Source: Talinum fruticosum
Lineage: Eukaryota > Streptophyta > Magnoliopsida > Caryophyllales > Talinaceae
Reading direction: 5' to 3'
NCBI GenBank assembly: GCA_021018815.1
Contig: JAITYX010000021.1
Coordinates: 6,973,001-7,037,000, forward strand
Length of the DNA stretch: 64,000 bases
The notes below the pieces were generated by a model. It did no database searches. It was not told the origin of the DNA and saw only the letters and a program-made list of their open reading frames with translations. Within the stretch, counting starts at the first letter, position 1, and every line of letters begins with the position of its first letter. This document shows, one piece after another, positions 31,447-46,330 of this stretch. The position numbers were made by a program, and so were the translations under genes.

Positions 31447-31464
31447 TGTGTGTGTGTGTGTGTG
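31447..31464. repeat. (TG)n microsatellite
   Basis: Eighteen bases of TG repeat. Confidence 0.9.
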
Positions 31465-31739
31465 TTTTTTCATTGGATACTCTTTTACTTTAATTGTCGC
31501 TATAATTTTTGTTGACTATTTTTCTAACGACCACTTATATAATCAATATAATTAAATTGATTAAGAATCACATTCAATCAGTGATTTTAATAGTGAATTG
31601 ATTCTCCCAAATTTGCTTAAATTAGGGATGTTTTAGAGATCTCTTATGATGAGCCAATCAATGGTAATCTATCCAATATTACACAATATTGATAATATTT
31701 AGTCAAGTATATTGAACAGGTGTAAATAAGTGATTAAGC

Positions 31740-32091
31740 TTTAATTAATAGTGCGTTAGTAAAAAAAAGTATATATATGTACACAAATTTATGAGTGTTT
31801 TTTAAAAGAAATTAAAAATATATATGTTTAGTTCAAATATTTATCATATCCGTATTAAATTTATCGAGTATATAGTGATAATATTGAGTCAAGGGCATTA
31901 AAAAATGTAATTAAGTGATTAAGATTTATTGAAAAAATTCACTAAAACATACAAAAAAAGTATATATTATAAAAATTCATCAAATGTAAAAAAATTTATC
32001 ATTTTAGTGTAAAAATTCATCATATATAAATTTAGTTTCAAAAGAATACATGTGACAAGTGCATTCAAGCACCTATCTAGGTACTTGAATG
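31740..32091. repeat. Dispersed repeat ending in a 30-nt hairpin
   Basis: Aligns to 60830-61205 (shared blocks attaagtgattaa, attcactaaaacat, aggtacttg). The right end 32062-32091 forms a hairpin: CATTCAAGCACCTA pairs with TAGGTACTTGAATG (one G-T-type mismatch) around a 2-nt loop. Family unknown. Confidence 0.65.
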
Positions 32092-32654
32092 ACCACCTTT
32101 GTTCTTTTGAAACGGTAGTATGAAAATAAAAAATAATTTATCAATTGAATATTTTTTTGATAAAAAAATTGAATATTGTTATTAGTAAAATTTACGGTTA
32201 TTGTTATAGTATTTTCTAAGTATAATTTTTAAGAAATATAAGGACATCAACTTGAATACTCGCTCTATATTTTAAAGAGATATACACATGTGAAAGGACA
32301 AAAATGACTTACCCATTAAAACTTGAGAAATATACTAACAATATAACGCAATTCGGGCGGCCACTATCTCGTATTTTATTTGAGGCATTATTATCCACGA
32401 CATGTTAAATTATCCAACTCCAATTAATACGATTGCTTGATATTATCATGTACCTACGTCATTTGCATAATAGATATATTAATTTACAGTGGGACAAAAT
32501 TGCTGCCATATTCGACATTCACGGAGGCGTTTAGTATTTTGATTGAGATAAAATTTTAATCAATCCAATATTAATTTTCGATAAAATAAATATTATAATA
32601 TTTGTAGTAACTTATATCATTTTTTAAGTAGTATCTCTTGAAACATTAATAATA

Positions 32655-35482
32655 GAGTTATTAGATTAAAATAAAAGATTATTAACATTTGTACTCCTCA
32701 TAGTATGTCTGCAATCATTTTTCTACCCATGTCCTATTGAAAATTATTTTCAACCCCTAACTTTACTCGACATGTTAGATTTGTAGGTAAACTTGAGATT
32801 TTAAGTTGACCGGAGACATTGAAAGACAAAAATACCCTTGTATTATCTCCACCCTCCTGCCCTCAACCCCGACACCTCCTCTCTCTCTCTCTAAGTATCT
32901 CTCGCTCTTTCTCCCCCTCTCCCTCTCCCTCGCTCTCTCTCTTCCTCTCTATCTTGGTTGACTATGGCCAACTTCATATCCACATCTATGTGAGTAATTA
33001 ATCGAGTGATAAATAAAACGTGCATCCCCAAGATTCACACATGTAATTTGACTAAAAACTTGGATCAATCTCACTTTTGATGAATACATGTTCCGATATG
33101 GTGGAAATAGAAGAGGATGCATTTGCTTGGATTCAACTTGCTGGCAATAGTAATTATAAGATACACAAGAAGAAAGAATTCAATCTTACTCGGATAGAAA
33201 TACCTCCAAATATTAAGAAAACCATGAAACCCAAACCACCCAAACAAATTTTGGGATTGAAATTCCTACACTCTCGACGAAAAACCTAATTGTGCCATAA
33301 TCTCTCTCCTAATCAAATCTCGTACTTTGAGTCAATGGATTCGACCCAAAAGGAGAGGTTCCAAACTTTCTCTCTCTTCCACCTCCTCTCACCCAATCCT
33401 CATAACCTCCCTGAAGTGGAAATTTTTCTTGCCATAACAAGCTCACCTAATCCTCATAACCTCCCTGAAGTGGAGATTTTTCTTACCATAACAAGCACAA
33501 ATTGACAAACAAGCACACAGCGAGCAAGAAGACCCAAATGAAACCCGAAACCCAAATTCCACCAAAACCCGGAAAAGCTTTGATACCACCAACCCAAAGC
33601 ACATAAGCCAACATCTTAGATCCATTCTCAATCCAAATTTGAACGAATTTACTCACCAACAAATGAGACAATTCAACTTTGAAACACCCGATAAACACCT
33701 ACATGAGCAATATAGCAAAGAGAGCGCAAATTTCGAACCACCAAAAATACTGGCATAAAACCAAAGAAATTGAAGCAAAAATATGCAGAAATTACTTTGC
33801 TAAGTCAATCAAGATAGAGAGGGAGAGAGAGAGCGAGGGCGAAGAGGAAAGGGGGAGAAAGAGCTAGAGAAACTCGAGAGAGAGAGGGGTGTCGAGCTAG
33901 ATATAAGGGTAATTTCGTCTTTTAACGTCTCCGATCAACTTAAAATATCAAGTTTACCTACAATTCTAATATGTCCGTAAGGTCGAGGGAGTTGAAAATA
34001 ACTTTCAATAGGACATGGGTAGAAAATTGATTGCAAGCATAGTATGAGGGGTACGAATGTTAATAATCCTTAAAATAAACCCTACTTTGTGCATATTAGA
34101 CGTTTATATACCGTATCGAAAAGTTGGATACCCATGCACTAACCACCACCGAGTTTATTGGTGACGGAATCGTTTTGGTGATGGCGTGTCGGACGGTAAA
34201 AGTTAAATTATTGTTCTACCCTTCTCATTTATTTAGTGGAGCTTACTCTTTTTCCTTATATTAAAAATAAAAGATCTCTCTTCTTCTAATGCTCTCTCTC
34301 CTCCAAATTCAACCCTCTCCCTCCTTTCACGCAGGCCCTCACAGAAACCCTACCCCATAAATGAGAGTAAATTACTACAAAACTAAACAATAGAGAAATT
34401 AGGAATCCAAAATTCAACTAAAATAAAAAAAAATAGAAATCCAAAACAAAGTGTAATTAACAAAATCAATACTCGAACCAAAACAGAAATCAAAGAGAAT
34501 TAAAACAAAGTGCAAGAATTAGAAATTTATGTAACAAAATCGAATGTCATCAATACAATTCCATAATCTGAAAATTCAAACCCAAACTGCATAAACAAAT
34601 CTCGAACCCAAACACTCGAACTATGAACAAATCGACTAGAATACTCAAATTCGAACCGAACAACTTCAATAAATTCGCAAGCCCGGAAATCGTATGAATT
34701 CAATACCGGAAAAACACATTTATTCTCATATTGGAAGAAATCAAATTACACTAGAATTGAGAAACTAAAAACCAAAAATCGCAACCTAAAACTGAAATTG
34801 AAAACTAAAAACTAAGCTGAAATTTGTATTAAAGACTCGAACTTTTAAAGAAGACTTCGAATTACCCCTTTCTTTGTCGTGCTTCCGTCTTTTTAATGTC
34901 TTGCCCTCCTCGTGTTCACTTGTCTTGTGGCGTGACTTTAGGTTGTGGATAAGGTTTGAGATAGATGTGGGTTTTGCCTTGTGAGAGTGAGGGAGCTTGA
35001 TGAGTAAAGAGAGAGAGGGAGATTTCTTGCAGCTTTGAGGCCTTCAGGATGTCCGACTTGTCACTACCATCTCGAGGAGGGAGAGAACAAGAGTTGGATG
35101 AGATGAGATTTGCTTGTGAAGAGGAAGGTAGAAAAGAGAGAGTGAGAGCTGGGCAGCGTGAGGATAGACTAGGGTGTCCGTGAATACCTTCATGAAAAAG
35201 GGGGAGAGATATAGAGTTAAATTTGAAGGAGAAAGAGAGAGAGTATTATGAGGAAATGGATTTTAATTTTTGATGGAAGGAAAACAAGAAAGTTAGATCA
35301 ATAATTTAAGTTTTCTCCGCCTGACACGTCATTACTAAAACGATTCCGACACCGAGTAAACTCGATGGCGGTTTAGAAACATTAAATACCCTTAAGTACA
35401 AGTGCACATGTATCCAACTTTTTAGTACAATATATAAACATCCAATACTCCCAAAATATGGTTTATTTTAATCCAATAACCA
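32655..35482. mobile_element. Outer Mutator-like element (long TIRs, 9-bp TSD)
   Basis: The ends are inverted: GAGTTATTAGATTAAAATAAA on the left, and TGGTTATTGGATTAAAATAA read inward from the right. Homology then continues for more than 200 bp (34080-34300 against 35240-35482), for example cggaatcgttttggtgatg. TTAATAATA flanks the element at 32646-32654 and 35483-35491. Copy A has the unfilled site near 26214-26223 (ggttaataatattt). Without the inner element it is about 1.4 kb. It has no transposase ORF, so it is non-autonomous. Confidence 0.8.
32676..34070. mobile_element. Inner Mutator-like element nested in the outer TIR
   Basis: 1395 bp. The left TIR AGATTATTAACATTTGTACT mirrors the right TIR AGGATTATTAACATTCGTAC (read inward), and pairing continues about 175 bp, with CT-rich and GA-rich tracts further in. 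TAAAATAAA flanks it at 32667-32675 and 34071-34079, a 9-bp target duplication inside the outer TIR. Internally there is a ~54-bp tandem duplication (33393-33500, cataacctccctgaagtgg twice). The short ORFs (33077-33289 +, 33483-33698 -) carry no recognisable domain. They could derive from captured host sequence, but this is not shown. Confidence 0.82.
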
Positions 35483-35574
35483 TTAATAATATTAATTTTT
35501 CATATTTTCTAGTCAAAACATATCTTTATTCATTTTATATTTAGTAAATTATCTATTTTCTATTATGTTAATTT

Positions 35575-35880
35575 ACGATGATAGTTTGAGCATCATCTCC
35601 AAGCTCAAGAAGCATTTTTGCCCTTCTAATGTTAGGCGCTTTATCTTGTTAGACATTCTCAATTTCACCAAATGTTTTGATTTTTGTTATTTTTCATTTG
35701 TTAGACTAGGGCGAAATAGAATGACCCACACCCTTGTTCATCCAACCTAATTCTTCATCTCTTAGGGAATAGGTGAGCAATAGCCCATATCACAATATTG
35801 AGCTAGCTCTAGGTGACCTCTGTACAATTACTTCTTCTACGTAATATAATCTCCCCCTTCTCCATAAAAAAAAAAAAATT
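35575..35880 (+). pseudogene. LINE RNase H 3' fragment (copy B)
   Basis: Counterpart of 26340-26640: LDILNFTKCFDFCYFSFVR, then RMTHTLVHP, more decayed, with a poly-A tail near 35870. Confidence 0.7.
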
Positions 35881-36476
35881 AAATCACATTGATAAGCTAA
35901 CCTAATTGCTAATTTTACCATATACATTTCCTTCAACTAATGACTACATGCAAACTGCTAAATTATAATTATTATCTGCTACTCAAACAATAGTTATATG
36001 TTATCATCATATAATTTGATAAATTGTCTTTAAAAAACAGAAAAGATTGAAGTCCAACACAATGCAATTACATACAATGAAAGAAAATTAAAGGGAGAAC
36101 AGCCTAATGGCATTCAAGGCTTAATTTGAACTTTGATTGCATAAAATATACAATCATAAAAGTAAGACATAATTTATTTTTAATAACCAAAAGATAGACG
36201 TAAATATTGATATAATTAATTGGAAGAAATCTCTTGCAATAATGTTCTGTGTTAATTAAATTAGTTGACATAATGCATCCATAAGACTAATTATTTGTTA
36301 ATTATTATCAATGTCAACTAAAAAACTTGTGCTTGTTATACTCTAAAATTCTCAAAAAATGTCATTAGTATGATCGAAGAAAACGTGCAATAGATTATAT
36401 ATATAATGCAAAATAAATACATTTCATTTTGGAATTTCGTAGGGCTGGACGCTATAAAATATAGATGTTCGATCAC

Positions 36477-36484
36477 TATAAATA
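36477..36484 (+). promoter_or_regulatory. TATA box of PRX-4
   Basis: TATAAATA 72 bp before the ATG. The 5' leader lacks about 33 bases present in PRX-3 (the stretch with aagcaaatatcgtttctc). Confidence 0.75.
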
Positions 36485-36548
36485 CCATGCATATTTTCAA
36501 GCGTCCAATGCAAATTAGTTCTTGTTCAACTACATTCTTGAGATCAAA

Positions 36549-37836
<1,288 letters not shown>

Positions 37837-38251
37837 TTAACTACTGTTGTCTTCTCATCCATATAACGCCTCAAAGGGGTCTACTTTACTTTGATGGTTT
37901 GTCAAATAATTAAGTAATGTCAAACAAGCAAGAAAGATGTCTTTTTTTAGTGTTTTTTTAAAATAATTCTGTCAAATGCAGAAGAATGTGTGTAATAAGA
38001 GTTTAGTAATACGAACTATAATATGCTCTCAGTCACTGATGGGATTAATCTTATCGTGGATTATACAAATTATGCTCTCAATCTGATTATTCAAGCTCAA
38101 GTTAAATTGTTTGCGAAATTTAATCTTATTGATTTAACCTTCTTTTTAACATTAATCAAACATCGGTTAAAATTACAAGAACCTCAAGAATTTGCCATCC
38201 ATTTAAATTTGGTTGTCTACGGTATTGTTTGACCCAGTTATGTTAGTCCAT

Positions 38252-39113
38252 GGTTTAGAGAGAGAGAATCTAGGAAGAACTGGACTTTACAATGAAAAGT
38301 AGGAATTATAAATCTACACCATTAAAATTTAATCTAAAGGCTTAAAATTTGCCATGACATCACTATCATTAACCACCACAACCAAAATCGCTATCAATGG
38401 CGCAACACCACACCTCCGGCCACACTGCCACCCCCGATGGCGGCTTGAACCCAAATCGGAGGCCGTCCTCCGGCGACACTCGTGTGTCTCCTAATTGCTA
38501 ATTCTGCCACAATTTTGACATTAAAAACCCGAAAAAGAAAAACCCGGATGCTCCATGCTTACCGAAAAACAAGCTTCTTTGTTGGTGGGTTGATACTCGC
38601 CTCGTTTCGATCACTTTTATTTAGGGTTTTTCATTTAATTCTGTCGGCTTTGCCACCAGAAAACTTGATGCTCATTGTGGCAACGTGGTTGCACGAACGA
38701 AAGGGAGAACAAAAAGTAACACCAGCAACCATGGGGCTCGCTTGTGATTGGAGAAAGCCGATCGGGATTCGCCGACCATCGGCGAGCCCTCCGGTTGTCG
38801 GCGTACGAATGAATTTGGAGTAGAGGAGGAGACGGGGAAGACGAGATTAACACCAGCAACCATGGGGAAGCAGAGACGATGACCACCACCATGGTCGCCG
38901 GTGGCCGGAGAAGTCTAATCAAGGTTTGACAGCCGCCGGTGAGCCCGGGGGTAGCCGCTATTTGCTTATGTGGTTGGTCGGCACCAAGTTTCGAACTACG
39001 GTGAAGAGGATGAAAATATGGAGTGCTTACCACTATGGTAACACCGGATAGACTTGAATATACACTATTTATGTAATTTTTTTTAGACCTTTGTTTATCA
39101 TAGTTCGATTCAT
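38252..39113. other. GC-rich insert flanked by an 11-bp direct repeat
   Basis: TGTTAGTCCAT occurs at 38241-38251 and 39114-39124 and encloses 862 bp absent from copy A. The inside is GC-rich (38380-39010) with a repeated phrase aacaccagcaaccatgggg (near 38718 and 38850). No terminal inverted repeats are evident. ORFs on both strands (38482-38823 +, 38635-39033 -) overlap and have no recognised domain. It may be a transposon carrying gene-derived DNA. This is tentative. Confidence 0.4.
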
Positions 39114-40160
39114 TGTTAGTCCATAATGAGGTAGAGATATTTCATCATAGATTTTATCCATTTATAAGACCCTATACTTGAAATTTTGCTTAAATAAAAT
39201 ATGTATCAAAGAAATCAATAATTGAGAACTAACACAAAACTATCGAAAAGCTTATTCAAATTGTTAATAAATAAAACACAAAATGGTTTAAGTGGTTTCA
39301 CACTTATTCTCCTTAAAAAGAGTCTCAAATTCGAGCTTCATAGATGTAGAAAAATCTGTAATAGATAAACTCTATTCTTTTTGTAGCTATGCCAACAATA
39401 GTTCATCTCTAATAAAATGGTAGATCCAAGATAAATTTTTTAAGAAAAAGACAACAAACTAATAATTTTTTAAAAAATAAAAGAATAAATAAATAACTTA
39501 TTAAGCTCAAGTTGAAGTTCTCCCTAACGACAAAGAAAAACGCAATATCACGTACTAACTAGAAAGGACCTACCAAATTTTGGATTTTACTGGGAAATTT
39601 AGATATGGACCATACTTTTGACTCCCATATTACCCATTCAGAGTACTCCCTAATATATATGGTGATTCTCATTTTTGCAACAATAATAGGTTTTTGAATT
39701 AGGAATTCAAGGGATAAAAAATAATTTTAAAATATAAAAATTGGAAAAAAATTATTTTTCTACAACCAAAAAGAAGTTTTTGTCATAAATCTGTGTGTTT
39801 CACTAATTGGTTGTACAAAAGATCATACATCCGAATATCTAATATTGCTTTCTTTTCTATCAAAACAAATTTCTGTATTCGTTTTTTTATTTCACTAACT
39901 AACCTTCATTTTTGTTTTTTTGAATCATAATTTATTTTAGTTATCTATATATATGAGTTTTGTGTTGATTTGCGTGTCTATTTTTATACAAATGAGACAG
40001 AAAGGCAAATATATGTTAGATTTAAATATCTGATAACAATTTTAGAGATTTTACCCGTTGATGAACTAATCAACACCCAATGAGTTTTTAGCGGGTTTTT
40101 TTTTTTTTTTTTTTTGCATTGGATAATCTTTTATTTTAATTGTCACTATACTTTCATTCT

Positions 40161-41471
40161 TTTCTTTGTTTTCCTTAAACTGCTACCTTAATTGTTAGAT
40201 ATATTTGAAATATTTGTTTACAGAATACTCGGATTCATGTAATGAGATTTGTTTTAATTTGATCAAAACATTTGTCATACTTTTAAAAATTAAGATTATT
40301 CTCCTTTATCAAAAAAAAAAAAAATTGAGATTATTCTCGCCCACAATTATTTTGAGAGACTGCGTCCATGAATCGTTACTTCTTCAACATTATCCAACGT
40401 AGCTTTAAATAGAAGACAAGTCAAATTTGATACATTTTCTTGGGTTGAAAAAGAGTAATCCAGGCAAAATGGGCGCCTTTAATTATCAACATGATTAGCC
40501 AATTAATTCTACCAAATACTGAGGGTCCCCCTTTTGACATTACATAAACTTAAGTCTCCCTTCATTTATTAGTACACCCATCCCTTCAAACAGTTAGCCC
40601 CACTTTCCATTTTTCTTTTTTTTTTTCCCTTTTCATTTAACTAATTTCTTCCCTATTTGGCCGCCAAGAACCCATTAATTGATGTTCTAAATCTAAAATT
40701 AAAAATCCTACAAAATGTTCTTCTATTGGGGGAAACCATATTCTAATTACAATCAAGGGTATAATATACATTCCCCCATTACATAAAAGCCATAGAATTC
40801 TGATTATAATCCAATCATTAATTAAGGGATTTATTCCGTTAATGAATTTTGAACATTTAGCATTCATGGAGTTTCTTATGCATTTTTCATAAATACCAAA
40901 TTTATGTTTAAAAATAAAATTGATTTAAGGTTTTCATTGAAAATGTAGAAAGTCAATAAAAAAGGGAGGAAAAATTGGTAAACTATTAGTCATTAATATG
41001 TCATTAAAATTATAAAACGACATATATTATGAAACGCAAATAACTAGTTAAAGTGACATACATTATTGATTGACATGTAAATTGTTTGACTTCAAAAGAT
41101 TAGTTTAATTCATTTAATGGTCGAAGTGGCCCATCTAATTAATATAATCATTATAAAAGTGGTATCAAAGATTAGACAAAATTAAAGATGAGAATGATAA
41201 TGTACATGCGAATTAATTATATGATTAATGAAGTTTCTGGCTATAATAATCTATGGACTCCATGTACGTACTCACTTCACTTCTAGCATAGTAGACTAGT
41301 TTATGTTCTACCACCGTTGGAATATATGGACGAATGGTCCAACAGAGTTTTTCATTGGTGATTAAAGAAAGAAAAAGTCAAACAGAATGGTGGAAAATGT
41401 CTATGAAATTTAATTTGGTAGGACCCCACCCATACTATTACCTTGAGCAAACTTTTTCCAAGCTTGACCAC
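40161..41471. other. Intergenic upstream of PRX-5
   Basis: No supported gene. A strongly eroded copy of the MITE family of 4338-4604 lies near 40870-41075 (aaattggtaaactattagtc, aaagtgacatacatt). Confidence 0.5.
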
Positions 41472-41582
41472 TACAAAATGCCATGCATTATCCGCAAGCT
41501 TATTACAAACACACGTCTAATTGAGCTCGTTAGCAGTAGTACATATTTGCTTCCTTTCTCTTGCTCACAAACTTAAAGAGTT

Positions 41583-42880
<1,298 letters not shown>

Positions 42881-43278
42881 CATAAGGGCATGATTTAATC
42901 GCCAAATTGAGGTCAAAGATATGCTTTCTCCTTTTTATAAAAAAAAAAAAAACTGAATATGCAATTGGGCAAAACCATGTATTTTTATGTGATATATTTT
43001 GTTTTTGTGTTTCAAATTGATGTAGCAATTGTGTTAATATTTTTATATGATACGGCGATATATATGTGTAACGCGCTAAATCAAAGGAATTTTATTATAA
43101 AACAATGAGAGATTATGTTATTTATAAATAATGGAGTTATGGGAGTCGAGGATGAACACCAATTTAGTCTCAAATGACTTTTTAAACAAGGGGATCAGGC
43201 ATAGCATTATATGTTGGCCCAAAACTCGATTCCTCCTCTTTTTAATTGTATTGTCATTATGATATATATTGTATTATC

Positions 43279-43762
43279 TGTTAGATCGGGATTCACAAAC
43301 AATGAAACTAGATAAACAAAGAATTGGAGACACGAGATTTTAACGTGAAAAAACTCAAAGCTGGAAAAAACCATGAAACCGATGCACTATATTTTGAGTA
43401 ATTTACAAATAACTTCCCTCAAGCTCTTACTCGCTTCACTTTGTAATACACTACTGAAAAACACATAACAATGGAGGTTTGACACTGATTAAATAAGCAT
43501 AATTAGTTACATAGCAGTTACAAGCATTAACCGTAGCAATAACTACAAAGAAAACCGAAGAAACGGAACAAAAAACAGCAACCGAGGCAATGCTTCACAT
43601 GGACCGTGCCACCTCTCGGCCCTTTTTCCCTGCAGTTTCCTTTGCATTCGTCTTGACCGTGCCGAACAATGTCATGCTCATGCCACCTTTCCCGTGACCA
43701 TGCCATCTTTATTGCTTGTAAAACCCGAACCCAACCCGACTATTAGGCTCCATCACCCAACA
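43279..43762 (-). mobile_element. Solo copia LTR, 484 bp
   Basis: It starts TGTTGGGTGATGGAGCC and ends CCCGATCTAACA on the - strand. Flanks are ttatc and ttatt (4 of 5 matching). Internally it has ttttttcacgttaaaatctc, the phrase near copia LTR 3' ends also seen at 45.9-46.3 and 52.1-52.7 kb. No adjacent internal domain. Confidence 0.7.
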
Positions 43763-44319
43763 TTATTAATTATGGTTTATTTTGATTAAAAGAATTATTA
43801 ACGTACAATCATTTTGTAAACCTAAAATCTTGAACGACACAATTTACTTAACGTGATGCGGCAGCTGTCATATCCGGTAAACTTTCTCCTAAAGCAAGGC
43901 CCAAGGCCTTATTATTGGCATTCTTCTGTTATATCCATTTTTCTTCGAACAAACTTTGTTGCTTGGGTTTTAATATTTGGCTACGTTGTCTCAAACAAAA
44001 AAAAGTTATGATTACATATTGGTTCAATTAATTTAAAATTTTATTTCTTTTAAATAAAATTTCAAGTTTGACTTTTATAAATAAAAAATTACGATAGAGT
44101 TTTATCTTTCATAAACTAACAGTAATTTGATTTTTGTAAAACGAAAGATTAAATATACGTAAAATAAGTGATGATGTGTGTCTTGTAACAAGACACCTAA
44201 AGATGTCTTATTTCAACCTAAATTAATATGTTATAAGATCTAAAATGACTTGTACTTTCGACGTATCCGATAAGGATTGTTATATATTAATTGTAATATC
44301 TATCCACCAAAATCTTATA

Positions 44320-44540
44320 AACTTGTTTCATATGTACCAATTTGGTTTCCTAATATCCATCTGATTTGCTCCACAATCTGCTCTGGTATATGACTCTTTC
44401 CTTTGAAACTTTGAGTGTTCCTCTCCTGCCATACAACACAAGTAAATATAGCAAAAAGAAAGGGGCCGGGGGCAGCACTGCGAACTTTGCTGGAGAAATG
44501 TGAATCCCTGTTAACGAATTGTTCCCCACACTTGCCTCCA
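44320..44540 (-). pseudogene. LINE ORF2 C-terminal fragment
   Basis: The - strand frame contains FAIFTCVVWQERNTQSFKG followed by IVEQIRWIL, typical of the stretch after the zf-RVT domain in plant LINEs. No other LINE domain is adjacent. Confidence 0.6.
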
Positions 44541-44859
44541 ATCATCTTCACTATGCTGAAATCATACAACAAAATGACAAGCATTTTAATAGTTATAATT
44601 AATTATCTTATAAATTTATAGTATTGGTCAGCTACTCCGATAAAAATAAAATGATATCCTAATCGGATCGACCCTATTAGTAAAGATATATCATGTACGC
44701 ACGTATTTATAATTTTATAATTGTAAAAAATTATTTATAAAAATATGACATTACATAATTTATAAATTGAAACACCATTATTCTATTTAATCAAAATATT
44801 TTTTAACTTAATTCATGATATTTTAACCCAAGATAAGATATTTAAGAGGCGAGAATATC

Positions 44860-45005
44860 TTATATGCTTCCAGAGTACCTACTTGTTGCTATATGTTACA
44901 AGATGGTTGGACGAACGATGAAATAGAGGGTAGATTTTGTAGGCCTAATCTTCTTTCTCTCTCTTAAGAGTATATGCTCTTAAGAGTATTTCAGAATTTG
45001 TATTT
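44860..45005. repeat. Dispersed repeat, inverted copy at 53225-53375
   Basis: Shares agatggttggacgaacgatg, tagattttgtaggcc and gagtatatgctc with the reverse complement of 53225-53375. It contains short palindromes (agagtatatgctcttaagag). Family unknown; possibly a small MITE. Confidence 0.5.
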
Positions 45006-45253
45006 AAGAGGTGTCCATTATCAAAATACATATCATTTTGCTAAAAAAATATATTGTGAAGCAATCTAAATCACCAAGATGGGCCTTTGCCATCAAGTTG
45101 GGCCATCTTTGAGTCTACTTCGATAAGTGCCGTTCATATATTAAGTATTTCAAATTGGGAGGGGGGCCCAGACTAAACATGACCACTATGAAGCAAGAAC
45201 CCATTGGGCTAAGATGGAATTCGAGAGTGGATTGGTCTCCATATATGTCCAAC

Positions 45254-45255
<2 letters not shown>

Positions 45256-45308
<53 letters not shown>
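45256..45308. repeat. (GA)n microsatellite
   Basis: About 53 bp of GA repeat. Confidence 0.97.
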
Positions 45309-45312
<4 letters not shown>

Positions 45313-45897
45313 ATGGTCTTATGGAAAAAGCTTGAAATTATTTATTTTATTTTTAAACTAACGCTGTTTTAAAGCCTTGATTCCCCAAAAAAAAAAAAAA
45401 ATTCCCTATATTAATGAGGATGTCTTGTATAAGGCTCTTTATAAGTTGGATCTAAAAAAGAAAACAAAAATCGAGATTATTAATCATTTACAGTTACACT
45501 CCTAATCTCTGAAAGATTGAGAGAGAGAATATTTGTTTATTTTTGGTTTGATGAACAAGAGGAAGTTTAATGGACAAGTACTGCGGAAGAGAAAGAAATA
45601 TAGCGCAATGAGAAGCAACCCTGACATTAGACCTAACCAGCCGATCCAATTTTGGAATTGGATTGCTTCCTTGTACGCTATGAGAATGAGAGAGATATAC
45701 AGCCACACCCACATCCATACCAATCATACATCATCCACAACTTAATTAGTATCTATATGATGCCTTTAGCTACCATTTTAAGTCTTCTATATCATTTCTC
45801 TCTCCAACTTTCTCCCTTAGATTCGGCAATCTTACTCCCCTACTAAAAATACATCTGCATGTATACTTTTATTCTAGGAGCAAATCAGGTTTGTTTA

Positions 45898-46330
45898 TGT
45901 TGAGTGTGCCTCAAAAATATACCAAGTAACGCTTTATTTTGAGGGTATTTTCTGCAGTTAGGCTATGTTGCATGAAAACGGGTCGTGCACAACAATTGGC
46001 ACAATTTCGGGATAGCCAGCAGCCGTCTTCAGCCGTTACGTTTTGTTCGCTTCAGGAATTCAAGTGGCCTTCATCCTCGATCGGTTATTTCTGTGCCAGT
46101 TTTGAGCAGTCACTACCAGCAACAGAGAGAAGCAATATTCCCCTTCTAGTTATCAAAGTGAGGTTGTGAAAAATTGTGAGAGAATTTTATTTTCATCATT
46201 GATGAAAATATCGTTACAATTGTGATAGTTTGTAGTTTCCTTATTGCGGTGGATTATTTGTGCTCTTCGTCTCCGCGGTATTTTTCACATCAGGTTTCCA
46301 CGTAAAATTCCTATTGTCCATTGGTTTAGT
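45898..46330 (+). mobile_element. Copia LTR remnant
   Basis: It starts near TGTTGAGTGTGCC. The tail cacatcaggtttccacgtaaaa matches the family of LTR tails at 43.3 and 52.6 kb. The right boundary is blurred by duplicated phrases (gtgtttgtcttttgaagtta at about 46360 and 46435). The ORF 45939-46169 lies inside and is not considered a gene. Confidence 0.5.

Noticed and set aside
38482..39033. Open frames of 113 (+) and 132 aa (-)
   Set aside because: They overlap on opposite strands in a GC-rich insert and match no family I recognise. GC-rich composition alone produces long frames.
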